A stretch of 64,000 bases of DNA from Anodontia alba. Its lineage: Eukaryota; Mollusca; Bivalvia; Lucinida; Lucinidae. The notes beneath the pieces are model-generated. The model worked only from the letters and a program-made list of their open reading frames with translations. It was not told the DNA's origin and made no database searches. A program made the translations under genes and the position numbers. Where the stretch lies: the NCBI GenBank assembly GCA_964016985.1, contig OZ024826.1:43326978-43390977 (forward strand). The letters run 5' to 3'. Positions 1 through 11,087 of the stretch are shown one piece after another (positions within the stretch are counted from its first letter, which is position 1; the number at the start of each line of letters is the position of its first letter).

Positions 1-1100
1 CAGTTTTTACTACCGCGTATCTCGAACTCGGACTATGACGAAGGAAGAAAAATGTAAGATGCAGCGCCGGCGGTCTCACAGTTAATGAAAATCATAATAG
101 GCCATTGATAAATAAATCGATATTTTAATTTTCCCCTTAGTCCAGGTAAGTACAAACAACACAAACAATGTCTAAAATCCGTAATTATGAAATCACATGC
201 GTGTTGAGTCGGGTTTGACACACGGCGCTCAACACCGTCTCCTGTCATTGATTTGTAAGATAAAAGGCGGCCCAGAATAGTGTTATGGAAGATTAATCAA
301 CGAAGTTTCTTTAATTTATTGTTTAGATACGCTCTTCACTATTGAGTACTGTCCGTCTGAATTATATAGCGTCTTCAAGAAAAGTCAGTGCGCGACAGGT
401 TTCGACTCAGATCAGCCTGTATTGATCAGGCTAGCTAAGTCTGAATCTTCGCTTTTTACTCTTTGGTCAGGCGGTGCTCTTTGGTAAGCCCAGGTAAGGC
501 TCATGCGTATAATGGAAAATTAGTGGGCGTGCAGGCTGATCCGAGTCTTTGACAGTCACACAGTCTTCTAATAGGACTTGTCGTGCACGACCTCAAATAG
601 ACGAATCACACGTAGGTACCGATGTTAACCCTTCCGACCCTGTAGACTGGTACGGATACCCACACAAATAGTGTAGGTCCAGATGAGAAGGTTCATAACG
701 AGCTTTCTCTGCAGGATCTACAGTTTGCCGCGCTGAGATGGTTCGTTTATGCCAGGGGAGATAATCCAAACTAGCTTACAGCTGCCGCTTAACGTTGTAA
801 GCGTTTTATGCAAAAGCGGAAACCAGTCAACTCTATCGAGTCGTCTATGCGAAGGGAGCTAATCCAAACCAGTTCATAACGTATAGCTAACACAACCCGG
901 AAACCAGTAATTTATTTATAGCTCATATGGAAATCCAAATTTGCAGGAGTATTAAAAGACAACAAGAGACGTTTGAAATTTATTATTATTAACATTTATT
1001 GATGATATTATTTCAAGATAACCATTGCATCTCCTAAAACAAACAGTAACAATGCAAACTAAAGTACGCGTAAATTATTTTAATTGCCAAATACATGTGC
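1..1100. other. Unassigned single-copy-looking DNA
   Basis: The first kilobase is less AT-rich than the rest and holds none of the palindromic repeats that crowd the window. Short internal repetition is visible: a motif like GGAGMTAATCCAAACYAG occurs near 758 and near 855, and GCGGAAACCAGT-like words recur nearby. Open frames are short and show no recognisable protein. It lies downstream of the last exon I can assign on the minus strand, so it may be the last visible intron or intergenic DNA. No function is claimed. Confidence 0.35.
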
Positions 1101-1220
1101 CTTCCAAGCAAGTTTTGGCGAACAGAGACTGAGAGAGGCGAACAGTCGTCATACCTATGACGTCACAATTTGGTTGTCTCGATCTACTGATAACTCGAAC
1201 ATTTTTATCAGGTCCCGTGA

Positions 1221-1246
1221 AGTTCGAGATAACGAGAGTCGACTGT
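1221..1246. repeat. Terminal-repeat-like motif TACAGTCGACTCTCGTTATC
   Basis: The reverse complement of this stretch begins TACAGTCGACTCTCGTTATC. Closely similar ends occur at 11088-11115 and, inverted, at about 12250-12288. It looks like one end of a TIR DNA transposon; the partner end was not found nearby. The sequence between here and 1550 shows nothing else I recognise. Confidence 0.4.
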
Positions 1247-1551
1247 ACTATAAAGTATTTTAAGAATACAGCCAGTAATCATTAGCATGCTAGATAAAAA
1301 TTTGAGATTGCAAATTGAAGGTACATTTCCTATAATTCCCCTCAAAAAGAGTTTTTATATGCATCTTATCTGAAGCCTTCATCCAAATGTCAAAAATCCT
1401 CACACAAGTCATTGGACAAAAAACATTTCCAGTAAGAATTTGCAAACTAACTGTTGTGGTCATCTGAATTTTTCATTAAAATCTTATTGAATTTTTATCA
1501 GTGCAGTGCACTATGGTGTTGCAGCTTTTACACATGTAAAAATGACCACTA

Positions 1552-1829
1552 CATCACGAAAACAAACCTATATAATTTTGACCCCCTTAAACCCCACTTT
1601 TATATAGTAAAACTGGGGTTTACAGGGGTATACATTATTTTTCTTATCTCTGCTCAAAAACACAGATTGTGGTACTCGTTAGAACCGCCTCGCCAAGGCG
1701 GTTCTAACGAGTACCAACAATCTATGTTTTGAGCAGAAATATGAAAAATATCAGAATTTTTAGCTGAAAATTTTCATTTTTTTGGTAGTGAAATTTTCAA
1801 TATATTTGAATAGGCGTGTTTGCATAATG
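1552..1829 (+). mobile_element. Type 2 palindromic MITE, copy 1
   Basis: The element begins CATCACGAAAAC and ends with the inverse of CATTATGCAAACACGCC. Order inside: a small AAACCCC/GGGGTTT hairpin, then a long central palindrome with stem GTACTCGTTAGAACCGCCTC, then an AT-rich arm. It is 278 bp, typical of the 14 copies in this window. No coding capacity. Confidence 0.75.
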
Positions 1830-2013
1830 ATAAGATTTAACCAAAAATCTGAAGATGATTGCTTGAATTCCAATAATCCCCTCTTTATAATACTATTGCT
1901 AGAATCCGAAACAAAAAAAAAGCATGTTAGTTAAACAATCATGTAATGTATCCAAACAAAAATGCATGATAATATAGAAAAATTACCATAAATTAATCAT
2001 TTTTCCATAAATC

Positions 2014-2211
2014 CATCACGAAAACATGTCTATATAACTTTGACCCCCTTAAACCCCACTTTTATATAGCAAAACTGGGGTTTACAGGGGTATACATTAT
2101 TTTTCTTATTTCTGCTCAAAACATAAATTGTGGGAACTCGTTAGAACCTTGTTTTTTCAGTTTTTGGTGACGAAATTTTCAATATATTTGAATAGGCGTG
2201 TTTTCATAATG
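2014..2211 (+). mobile_element. Type 2 MITE, copy 2, palindrome half deleted
   Basis: Both termini are present (CATCACGAAAACATG at the left, inverse CATTATGAAAACACGCC at the right), but the element is about 80 bp short: the right arm of the central palindrome is missing after GTTAGAACC. This suggests deletion of an unstable inverted repeat. Confidence 0.7.
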
Positions 2212-2264
2212 TACACATTTTTGTTTGGATACAATACTTTTTGAGTCCACCTTTAAACCATCTT

Positions 2265-2457
2265 CATAGCTACAGATAAGAGAGGGTATCCACATAATAT
2301 TTTTCTTATTTATCCATGAAAACATATGTTGTGGGTACTCATTAGAAGTGCCTCGGCGAGGCGCTTCTAATGAGTACCACAACATATGTTTTCGTGGAGA
2401 AATAAGAAAGATATTAGCATTTTTCGGATGAAAAAAAATGCCTTATCTGTTGCTATG
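2265..2457. mobile_element. Type 1 palindromic MITE
   Basis: The ends are inverted repeats (CATAGCTACAGATAAG at left, its near complement at right). The centre is a long stem around ATGTTGTGGGTACTCATTAG followed by its complement, flanked by CTTATTT/AAATAAG. About 190 bp, the full type 1 length. Confidence 0.7.
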
Positions 2458-2654
2458 AGATTCTTATATCCGAAAACCTTTTATAATGAACCCTTTTATA
2501 ATGAACCATTTTATAAAGAGATTCCAGTGTAATCATATTGTCGAATGTCAGTGATAACTAGCAAAGGATGTAAAGACAAAACTCATGATGTTATGGAGAC
2601 AAGATTCAATGGCACAGGTGAGACAGGTAGGTAAGCTGTTCTATAAGGTGTAGT

Positions 2655-2795
2655 GATTTTCTCTATTTTTACTCTATTCCATACTTTTTAAGCCTAAATT
2701 CTGCTTTTAATGCTGTTGTTTCTTAAAATACTCGTGGAATGGCACGGTGTAGACCCTGATCAGACAATCTGATCTGGGTCTCCAATGTCTGCATA
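2655..2795. repeat. Type 3d MITE fragment
   Basis: The stretch matches the arm of type 3d elements (TTTGCTTTTTATGC-like, TTCTTAAAATAC) and has a shortened GTGTAGACCCTGATCAGA palindrome. One terminus is not recognisable. A poly-T run at about 2804-2827 follows. Confidence 0.5.
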
Positions 2796-2829
2796 AGCCA
2801 TCATTTTTTTTTTTTTTTTTTTTTTTCAG

Positions 2830-3580
2830 AAACTTTCAGGACATTTTCCATACTCCTTTTTTTAGCCTATAAACATGACAATTGCAAAGAATATATCACA
2901 TAATGAAAAAAACAAAGGCAAAAAAAGTACTAAATGATAAAATGACATGGACAGCTATAAACTTTCACTATTCTATCATAACAAATAATCAATCCTGCCC
3001 AACATTACACATAACTACAAAATTCAAAATAATCATATCCAAATTTTATCTGAACAAAACAAGATCCACCGTATCATGAAATCTATCCTATTTAACACAT
3101 AAAAAACTTTATAATCTATTTTTAATGAATAAAATCTGGCCAACAGACTGTATTAAATTTTATACAATGTGTTAATGTCATCACAGCCTATCAGTCCTTT
3201 TATGTTTTCTGCCCCTCTCAAACTGATCAGTGATTCCACACTTCTGTATATTTCACTACTTATATACTGTCTGATTAAAGCTCCACTTGCTGTATAATCC
3301 CAGGTAAGCAAGCATCCAAGTGACAAGGTGATAATAAACCTGAACAGTCTGACAAGGTAAGGACCATATTTACAATAAGAATTAGACCAACTACCATATT
3401 TCTCCTACAATTTAACACAAATCCATTATTTTACCATCTGTTAACCACAGGTCTAAATTATTGCTGCATCTGATCTGCGTTTACACTGTTTGCTAAGGCC
3501 TATCTGTCTAAATACTTCAGGTAAATACAGCAGATCCTTACCATACTGTAAGTACCCTAAACATTGTGACAATACTTACC
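2830..3580. other. Intronic/intergenic AT-rich DNA with a 3a-like remnant
   Basis: Mostly unassigned AT-rich sequence. Around 3470-3530 there is half of a type 3 palindrome (GCATCTGATCTGCG, then TTTACACTGTTTGCTAAGGC) and a terminus-like TACTTCAGGTAAATACAG, so an old, partly deleted type 3a element probably ends here. No gene is visible. Confidence 0.4.
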
Positions 3581-3769
3581 ACTGCTCCAGATAAGGCACT
3601 TTTTCCAGCCAAAAAGTGTCGATATTTTTCTTATTTCTCCAGGAAAACATATGTTGTGGGTACTCAGTAGAAGCACCTAGATGAGGCACTTCTAATGACT
3701 ACCCACAACATATGTTTTTCTGGAGAAATAAAATATTATGTGGATACCCCCTCTTATCTGGAGCTATGC
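3581..3769. mobile_element. Type 1 palindromic MITE
   Basis: Left end GCTCCAGATAAGGCAC and right end CTTATCTGGAGCTATG are inverted repeats. Centre: stem ATATGTTGTGGGTACTCAG, loop, and complement, flanked by TTCTTATTTCTCC and GGAGAAATAA. A full-length copy. Confidence 0.75.
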
Positions 3770-3913
3770 TTACCATTTCTTAAAATTTGAATAAGCCCAT
3801 TTGACTACCTGATGATGTCTCTAAAAAGAACTGAATGAGCAAGACCTTAAAATGTTCACAAATAGTATGGACTAGGACCTGTCTGCTCAAATTCAGTCCA
3901 AGCCTTATGAATT

Positions 3914-5231
3914 TTACAAGAGGGGCCAAGTTGGTGCTGTATTACTTACCTGATTACCATAGTGGCCATCTTGGATTTTCTACCTGAACAGTTTTAGCTA
4001 TTTTTTTTATCTAAAAGTCACTCTTATACTTCCAATTAAGTTTCAAGTTGACTGGCCTTTCAGTTCAGGGGAAGAAGCGCGAAATTGATTTTCAAGATGT
4101 GGCGGCCATCTCGGATTTCCACTTAGAATGACTTTAGCTAGTTTTGATCTACAAGTTGCCCCATACTTCCTTCCAAGTTTTGAGTCAAATGGCCTTTCGG
4201 TTTAGGAGAAGAAACACAAAATATATTTTCAAGATGGCAGCCATTCTTGGATTTTCAATTGGATCGATTTTACCTACCTTATTCGATCTAATTACCACAC
4301 ATACTCCTATAAGCGCATAGTCAAGAAGTTTCCGTAGTCTTCATTACAGCCAGTGTACTTTTTGTCTACTTCTTCATAAAGACATATGTTGTAGGTACTC
4401 ATTTGAATTGCATCGACTTGTCAATGCAATTCAAATGAGTATTCACAACATGTCTTTATAAAGAAAATCAGAAAAAAAAAAAAAACTGCATAATTATAAT
4501 CAAAAGTCTTCTTCTGATCTTTTTTATAGTGTACCCTTAGTAGGTAGATACATATTTTACCACAATTGAGTGTTCCCAGTAATTTTGAAAAACCTAAGCG
4601 CACAGTGCGGTAATTAGGTCGAATAAGGTATTTTTGATTTACAAGTTGCCCCTATACTTCCTACCAAGTTTTGAGTCAACTTGCCTTTCAGTTCAAGAGA
4701 AGAAGCTCAAAATAGATTTTTATGATGGCTGCCATGGAGGCCATCTTTGATTTCAGATTGGAATGATTTTAGCTACACTTTTGATCTACAAGTTGCCCCT
4801 ATACTTCCTACCAAGTTTCAAGTCAACTGGCCTTTTGGTTAAAGAGAAGAAGCACAAATTAGATTTTAAAGATGGCGGCCACCTTGGATTTCAGAACAGA
4901 AAGATTTTAGCTATTTTTAATCTACAAGTCACCCCGGTACTCCCTACCAAGGTAGAGTCAATTGGCCTTTCGGTTTCAGGAGAAGTGCCAAATAGATTTT
5001 CAAGATGGCAGCCATGGCAGCCATCTTGGATTTCTGATCTGAAATTTTTTAGCGTTTTTGATTTACAAGTCATCCCAATACTTCTGCCTAGTTTGGAGTC
5101 AATTGGCCCAGAGGTGTAGGAGGAGTAGTCTTTTAAAGCAAATTTTTTATGCCACTACATGAATGACTGATGACAGACACCAACTGATCATAATAGATCA
5201 CCCTGAGCACTTCATGCCAAGGTGAGCTAAT
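3914..5231 (+). mobile_element. Modular ~150-bp tandem element, interrupted by a MITE
   Basis: A non-coding element built of repeated modules. Each has CAAGATGGCGGCC-like, TTGGATTTC, GATTTTAGCT, CTACAAGTTGCCCC and GGCCTTTCGGTTCAGGAGAA words in the same order. The left edge has a CTCACCTGATT-like word and the right edge a GGTGAGCTAA word, which are inverse of each other. The module order is broken at 4275-4630 by another element. A second member lies at about 60390-61093. The ORFs here are by-products of the repeated modules. Confidence 0.6.
4275..4630. mobile_element. TIR MITE nested in the modular element
   Basis: Begins TACCTTATTCGATCTAATTA and ends with the inverse (TAATTAGGTCGAATAAGGTA). 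It carries a palindrome resembling the type 1 stem (ATGTTGTAGGTACTCATTTG). Outside it, GATTTTACC on the left and TTTTTGATTTACAAG on the right rejoin as the usual module of the host element, so it is a later insertion. Part of its right half reappears inverted at about 29370-29440. Confidence 0.6.
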
Positions 5232-5586
5232 AATATATATAGGCTACGCCATGAGTAAAGGAGTCCTTGTGGCATAAGTGAACATCCACACAATCTGATC
5301 AGGGTTTTTGCTGTCTGCTTACAGAACAGAACTACAGAACATAACGATGGAAGGTAAAGTCTCTGATTCTGGACTATATGGCTTTGCTAGCATGTGAAAG
5401 CTTGCATATACCCCAAACAAACTTTTCTCATGCACAGCTCATATTGGGGCCTTGACATTTCATTTGATGCAATTTGAATATCAAGCCCTCTTTTCCCTGG
5501 AAAAGTGCAATGTATGTAAAATGTCATCTTCTGATATTTAATTTTATATTATCATAAGTTCAAGCTTAATGCTGCGATAAAAGTGC

Positions 5587-5776
5587 AAAGCTCCAAATAC
5601 GGCATTATTTTCAAAAATAAGTACTAATTATTTTTCATATTTCACCACCAAAATGTATTTGGTGGTACTCATTAGAATCACCTCATAGAGGTGCTTCTAA
5701 TGAGTACCTACAATATATGTTTTTATGGATAAATAAAGAAAATATTTAGCTATGTATACCCCTCTTATCAGGAGTG
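5587..5776. mobile_element. Type 1 palindromic MITE, diverged
   Basis: Left AGCTCCAAATACGGCA and right CTTATCAGGAGTG are degraded type 1 termini. The central stem (GGTACTCATTAGAATCACC and its near complement) is intact, flanked by AATAAAGAAAAT. Older than the best copies. Confidence 0.6.
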
Positions 5777-5904
5777 TTGATGTGGCAGACCAAAATATGA
5801 ATCACTTGGTACAGTGATTGCCAGCTAAGTTTGTCATAACTGTGGATATCCATTGCATATTTACACTAATTAGTATAGTATTTAATAAAAACGTGAAATG
5901 ACAA

Positions 5905-6595
5905 TACCACCATTATCATGTGATGGGCAGTTAACTCTGTCAAAAGTTGACGTAATTTGCCGATTTGCAATCAAAACCAGATCTCCATGATATCAATGCA
6001 CATACCAAGTTTGGTGAAAATCCATTGATATTTACTCACGTTATTGTCCTGAAACAAATATACTGACATGTAGCAGGCAGATAACTTTGTCAAAAATTGA
6101 TGAAATTAGCTCATTTGCAAATCAAAACCAGATGTCCACAAAATCAATGCACACACCAAGTTTGGTGAAAATCCATTGACTCATTTATCATCCGGAAATG
6201 AGAAAACGGACATGTCAGGCAGATAACTCGTGTCAAAAATTGATGAAATTTTCCCATTAGCAATCCCAAACCAGACTTTTACAATATCAATGCACATACC
6301 ACTTTGATGAAAATTCATTAACATTTACTCAACTTATCGTCTGGAAACAAAAAAATGGACATGTGGCAGGCAGATAACTGTCAAAAACTGACAAAATTTG
6401 CCTAGTAGCTATCCCAAACCAGACCTCCACAATGTCAATGCACACAACAACTTTGGTCAAAATCCATTGATGTTTATTCGATTATCATCTGGAACCAAAA
6501 TACAGATGGACAGAAAACAGAAGGACAGACATATGGACATCCAAAGTGAAACCATAATACCCTGCCATGACCATATGGTGGGGTATAAAAATTGA
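5905..6595 (+). repeat. Tandem array of ~130-bp units, about five copies
   Basis: A recurring unit contains GGCAGATAACT, TGTCAAAAATTGATGAAATT, CAAACCAGA, ATCAATGCACA, CACCAAGTTTGG and GAAAATCCATTGA in order, then repeats. Copies are diverged. The array closes with a GACAGACATATGGACA tail and a GGGGTATAAAA word. Its architecture resembles the arrays at 39252, 44162 and 58734, though the unit sequences differ. I see no real coding region. Confidence 0.65.
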
Positions 6596-6885
6596 ATCTA
6601 TTTAATAATTACTTATTCAGTCTCAACTAAAATGATTAAATGTCCCCTGATCCAACCCCTAAATATTTTGCACCATTCTTAAACATACAGACAGTAGAAA
6701 CTATTATTACCAATATATGGGCTGTGACAAGCAAAAAAATGCCTTTGACCATTTGCAAAATGTGCACCTCTGCTTTCCAATGATACATTCTATAGTATCC
6801 AATTATTCTGTTAGCAGATAGTGAAGGCCTACTTCGGAGTCTACTTTAACCTTTACCACTCTCTGGGCTAAATCAGAAGACAACA

Positions 6886-7075
6886 TTTTGAAATCTACCA
6901 TACTTCTCTTAAAATTTGAAATAACCCAGTCTACTACCACTTGATGTTTCTAAAATATTGCTGTATGTATTGTAAACAGTGTAGACCCTGATCAGATGCC
7001 GCATTCTGCGGCATCTGATCTGGGTCTACACTGTTTGCAAAGGCCTATCTGTTCCAATACTTAGGGTTATTACAG
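6886..7075. mobile_element. Type 3a MITE with perfect palindrome
   Basis: The palindrome at 6972-7039 reads TGTAAACAGTGTAGACCCTG, then ATCAGATGCCGCATTCTGCG, then its complement, ending CACTGTTTGC. The right flank CCAATACTTAGGGTTATTAC is the type 3a end; the left end (CTACCATACTTCTC) is degraded. Confidence 0.65.
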
Positions 7076-7079
7076 TACT

Positions 7080-7650
7080 CATTAGAAGTGCCTCGGTAAA
7101 TACGGTAATTCATAATATTATCCACGCAAATATGTTATACAGCAAGACTGTCTTTAACATGAATGTGCCAGGTAAATAATTGATAATGTTCTGTCGGGTA
7201 TTGGGTAGTTTACTGTAACCTATCAATCACAGATTCAAAATTCATCGATACTGACAAAAACATTCCCTCGATCATTGATAGCCACAAAAAATCTGACAGT
7301 TTGGCAACCTTGTAGTACATTACCTTCAAAGATAACTTTCAATGGCTTAATTCTATTCAGTATTTTAAACATTTTCTCTCTCAAGGGGTGCCGAACTTAT
7401 TTCCTATTCAAATTTAAATGGTACGAAATTTGTACAGATAAGATAAATTCCGTCCTTGTATAATAAATATATTCTTATGTTAAGTACCTAAATCTCTGAA
7501 ACCTGTGACTTTTGCCAGCTACCGTTTGAAATTCAAATAGGGTTTTATCGGTGCTAAAGGCTCAACTAAACAGAAATTATACCTAAGCAAAGAACCCATT
7601 TCGCAAATGCAGGTGATGAAGGCCAGGCCCTGATAAAACTTTTTTTTCTT
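7080..7650. other. Unassigned AT-rich DNA
   Basis: A stray type 1 stem piece (TCATTAGAAGTGCCTC) sits at 7079-7095. The rest, to 7650, has no repeat or gene I recognise. Confidence 0.35.
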
Positions 7651-7663
7651 TTTCATGTCCATT

Positions 7664-7759
7664 CAGCTGAGCATGAAATTTTCTCTGCTAATAAATATGA
7701 CAATGCCAACTATAGTTTGTATTTTCATATTTATTAGCAGAGAAATTTTCATGCTCAGC
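7664..7759. repeat. Long imperfect hairpin
   Basis: Left arm AGCTGAGCATGAAATTTTCT followed by CTGCTAATAAATATGA (to ~7698) is repeated in inverse at 7724-7759, separated by ~25 nt. Stem about 35 bp with few mismatches. A related word (GCATGAAGAAAGTTTTAT) lies near 7840. It could be a fold-back element end pair; no family recognised. Confidence 0.55.
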
Positions 7760-7929
7760 TATGTTTAGAGATAAAGAACTTGTAATTGTTAGTAATTTGA
7801 GATTTAATAGCAGGACAAATTTCATACCCAGCCGAGTTGAGCATGAAGAAAGTTTTATAACCTCGGGGTCAGATCAGCCTGTGGATTAACACAGGCTGAT
7901 CAGGGCCTATATTGCCTGCTGATGTCTAA

Positions 7930-8141
7930 TACGGTAAATGTCCTAAAATCTTGTACATCAAGTTGTCTGAAAAAATGATCTATGCAAACAGTGCAGACCC
8001 AGATCAGACTGCTCCTGGAGGAGCAGTCTGATCAGGGTCTACACTGTTTGCCATACTACTATGTATTTTAAAAAAACAACTGCATAAAAAGAAAAATTTA
8101 ACCAAAAAATTATGGAATAAAGACTTCAAAATTTTAGGTCA
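7930..8141. mobile_element. Type 3d palindromic MITE
   Basis: Starts TACGGTAAATGTCCTAAAAT and ends with the degraded inverse. The centre has the type 3 stem (GCAAACAGTGCAGACCCAGA) with a GACTGCTCCT/AGGAGCAGTC middle. Same family as 38592 and 62021. Confidence 0.65.
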
Positions 8142-8239
8142 TATAGCGTAGGTACCCCTCACTCTCTCTAACCGGACACGGCTGCAGTAAAAGTAACCAT
8201 GGCATTGTCGATTTTTGTGGCTTTTTTATAATTTTATTT

Positions 8240-8300
8240 TTGTGTGTGTGTGTTTATTGTTTGTTTTTTTTTTGTTGTTGTTGTTGTTGTTGTTGTTTTT
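8240..8300 (+). repeat. (GT)n, poly-T and (TTG)n microsatellites
   Basis: A GTGTGTGTGTGT run at ~8241-8253 is followed by poly-T and a (TTG) run at about 8272-8297. The open frame across it is low-complexity and not taken as a gene. Confidence 0.85.
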
Positions 8301-8524
8301 ATCAGGGAAAACTGGACCTCGACCTCAAGTTTACTGAGGCGGGCGGCTATGCAACGAACAAAAATTTGGACCAGTATCTAAGATATATATACACATCAAA
8401 TGTGTTGATGCTTGTATATGTACCAAATTTGTTGAAAATATCGCCTGGCTATATCTATATTTTACCAAGGGCCATAATTCTAGGATTATTTATAATGGAA
8501 TACCATTTATGCAAGATGTGTGTA

Positions 8525-8712
8525 CTCCAGGTAAGGCACTATTTTGGACCAAAAAGTGTTGATATGTTTATAATTTCTTCACGAAAACATACGTTGTAGG
8601 TACTTATTAGAAGTGCCTCATGGAGGCACTTCTAATGAGTACCCATTACAAATGTTTTCATGGAGAAATAAGAAAACTATTTACCTGATACCCGCTCTCA
8701 TCTGGAGCTATG
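8525..8712. mobile_element. Type 1 palindromic MITE
   Basis: Left CTCCAGGTAAGGCACT and right TCTGGAGCTATG are the inverted ends; the central stem is TACTTATTAGAAGTGCCTC and its complement, flanked by GGAGAAATAAGAAAA. A poly-T run follows at about 8748-8766. Confidence 0.7.
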
Positions 8713-9004
8713 CATTAAAGACCGAAAAAATGGAAAATGTTAGCATTTTTTTTTTTTTTTTTTTTTCAATACTGTGGTGAATTTTGATACCTTTACTTGA
8801 AATGTATCATTAACTGTAAAATAGTTATTGAAAATATAAGCAACTGGACTGTAATAAAGGGCTAAGACAGACAGTAAATAATATCTTATGAAAATAAAAA
8901 TATTTGAATGGTCAATCACCTGATTACAAAAGAAACAAATTAACCTTTCAGTGCAGACAAGAGTGGATGACAAGGAATATCAATTACAAAGTAAATTCAG
9001 AGGA

Positions 9005-9196
9005 CTTGTTAAGGAGGAGTATTTGGTGATATCTCTAGGATAATTTTCTCCAGTTTCCCGTAAAAACATATGTTGTGGGTACTCGTTAGAAGTGCCTCAT
9101 TGAGGCACTTCTAAGGAGTACCCACAACATATGTTTTTCAGAAGAAAATAAGACAAATTATCCCAGAATTATCATCAAATACTCTTCCATAACAAG
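9005..9196. mobile_element. Type 1b palindromic MITE
   Basis: The internal stem (ATGTTGTGGGTACTCGTTAG and complement) is that of type 1, but the termini differ: left CTTGTTAAGGAGGAGTATTT, right the inverse of TTGTTATGGAAGAGTATTTG, with GGATAATTTT just inside. The same outer sequence recurs at 60008-60190 and as a half copy at 50340-50475. Confidence 0.65.
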
Positions 9197-9251
9197 CCCT
9201 ATGTTGTAATGTTGTAGCAAGATTGTTTATTTAAAGATTATAGCAGGCCTT

Positions 9252-9461
9252 TTAACCCTGGTCCTGCTGAAACTGCATAGGCCCTGCCTTTGCAAACAGT
9301 GTAGATCCAGATCAGTTGGCTTCTACAAACCTACTGATCTGGATCTGAACTATTTGTCTATAAGTATGTGAATTTGAATCAACAACATGGATCAAGAAAT
9401 CTGACTAGCTGAAATTAGAAGTGGGCATGGCATCTTAATTTTTTCAGCATGGCAAGGGTTG
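9252..9461. mobile_element. Type 3b palindromic MITE
   Basis: Begins TTAACCCTGGTCCTGCTGAA and ends in the inverse (CAGCATGGCAAGGGTTGG). Inside is the type 3 stem as GCAAACAGTGTAGATCCAGA, TCAGTTGGCTTCT, loop, complement. About 210 bp. Confidence 0.65.
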
Positions 9462-9464
9462 GAC

Positions 9465-9775
9465 TTAATTGCATCAACATTCGGCAGGGGATATTTTCTT
9501 GCATTTATGCCAAGGCTGTACTAAGACAATATTCAAACAAGGCCTGTCATTGGACAGGACAGCTAGCCTGAAATCATGCTTGCCCATCATTAAAAAAATT
9601 TCTAAAGATTGTGGCCTTGACCTCATGATGCTTGCACTGAACAATGCTTTGGCTCAGTATCTGACAAAAGTCCAAGCATCAATTAAATCCAGCCATGCAC
9701 TCAAAAGATACCGTAATTACCCAAAATATTCAGACACTAGAACTTCGTAACATACTTCTAAGTCATTTTTACTAA
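9465..9775. other. Unassigned DNA; ORF of 93 codons not supported
   Basis: An open frame runs at 9469-9750 (+) ending in SDTRTS, with no homologue I recognise and no splice or context support. The preceding ATG follows directly on a MITE end. Recorded as unassigned. Confidence 0.3.
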
Positions 9776-9776
9776 T

Positions 9777-10051
9777 CATCATGAAAACATGCCTATATAA
9801 TTTTGACCCCCTAAACCCCAATTTTATATAGTAAAACTGGGGTTTACAGGGGTGTACATTATTTTTCTAATTTCTACTCAAAACATAGATTGTGGATACT
9901 CATTAGAACCACCTCAGCGAGGCAGTTCTAACAAGTACCCACAATCTATGTTTTGAGTAGAAATATGAAAAATATCAAAATTTTTTATCTGAAAAGTTTC
10001 ATTTTTTGGTGGTAAAATTTTCAGTATATTTGAATAGGCGTTTTCGTAATG
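9777..10051 (+). mobile_element. Type 2 palindromic MITE, copy 3
   Basis: Termini CATCATGAAAACATGCC and inverse CATTACGAAAACGCC. The central stem reads GTGGATACTCATTAGAACCA with complement. Lies in the opposite orientation to copy 4, 145 bp downstream, so the two form a larger inverted repeat. Confidence 0.75.
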
Positions 10052-10059
10052 GTTGATGT

Positions 10060-10196
10060 GTCTAAAACTGCTGGATGAGTTGCAAACAGTGTAGATCTTG
10101 ATCAATTTGAATTTGATATAGGCTTGCTAAACAGTTTTGACCAAGCTCTGATGCATAGAACGTAGCATCTGATCTGGGTCAAAAATGTTTAGCAAG
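10060..10196. repeat. Rearranged type 3 palindrome remnant
   Basis: GTTGCAAACAGTGTAGATCT at ~10080 begins a type 3 stem, but the complement is displaced (GCATCTGATCTGGGTCAAAA, then TGTTTAGCAAGC). A second related remnant lies at ~10500-10625. These look like decayed palindromes between two type 2 MITEs. Confidence 0.45.
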
Positions 10197-10475
10197 CATT
10201 ACGAAAACATGCCTATTCAAATGTATTTAAATTTCACCACCAACACCTGAAAGTTTTCAGATAAAAAATTCTGATATTTTTCATATTTCTGCTCAAAACA
10301 TAGATTGTGGGTACTCATTAGAACTGCCTCATCGAGGCAATTCTAACGGGTACCCACAATCTACGTTTTTGAGCAAAAAATAAGAACAATAATGTATACC
10401 TCTGTAAACCCCAGTTTTACTATATAAAAATGGGGTTTAAAGGGGTCAACATTATATAGGCATGTTTTCGTGATG
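10197..10475 (-). mobile_element. Type 2 palindromic MITE, copy 4
   Basis: Begins CATTACGAAAACATGCC and ends CATGTTTTCGTGATG. Reverse orientation relative to copies 1-3. The central stem GTGGGTACTCATTAGAACTG with complement and the GGGGTTTA hairpin are both present. Confidence 0.75.
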
Positions 10476-10625
10476 CATTTATCAAATTCAAATTGCAAAA
10501 TAGTTTCGACTCAGATCAGCACAACTTCACTTCCTATTGCTGTGTCTACAAACTGTTGGATGAGTGGCAAACTGTGTAGATCCTGATCAGATGGCATCTG
10601 ATGGGTCAAAACTATTTTGCGAGCC

Positions 10626-11087
10626 TGTATCAAATTCAAATTGCAGCAATTCTTACAAAACTGTAGGTTTGTTCAATGTGAGACTGGGTTTACAAACTTG
10701 TATATTAGCTTAGATAAAACTGCAAAGGACACTTCAAAATGTGTGCCATTTATATGTTCTAAACTTTGGACAATATCTAACCTCTTCATTTATAATCTTA
10801 AATCAACCATAAATATACTTGATTGCTCTGATATTTTGACTTTTTGATTACCTGCCCTCTTCAAACATTATTTACAATACATATTTTAAATTTGATTACG
10901 CAGCTTTCATTTTATGGAAATTTGCCAGTTTTTCTAAACTTATCATTATTTTTTTCTTTACCTTTATCAAATAAAATTATATGAGCCAGTACTTGAGAAA
11001 AAGGTACTTATCACATAGGCGACCAGAAAAAGCTTAGGCACGCCTGCACATAAGTGAAGTCTCTCCAGAGCCTTTGCTGTTTGCAGA
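10626..11087. other. Unassigned AT-rich DNA
   Basis: No repeat or gene recognised. A short plus-strand open frame (10617-10847) has no recognisable similarity. Confidence 0.3.

Noticed and set aside
33..248. 71-codon minus-strand frame as a terminal exon
   Set aside because: No similarity to the coiled coil, and no acceptor in the required phase could be shown.
8240..8599. 119-codon open frame as a small membrane or secreted protein
   Set aside because: Its start is translated microsatellite (Cys/Phe runs) and its end is a type 1 MITE; no support as a gene.
9469..9750. 93-codon plus-strand frame as a gene
   Set aside because: No recognisable similarity, no splice or promoter signal, and the start lies just beyond a MITE end.
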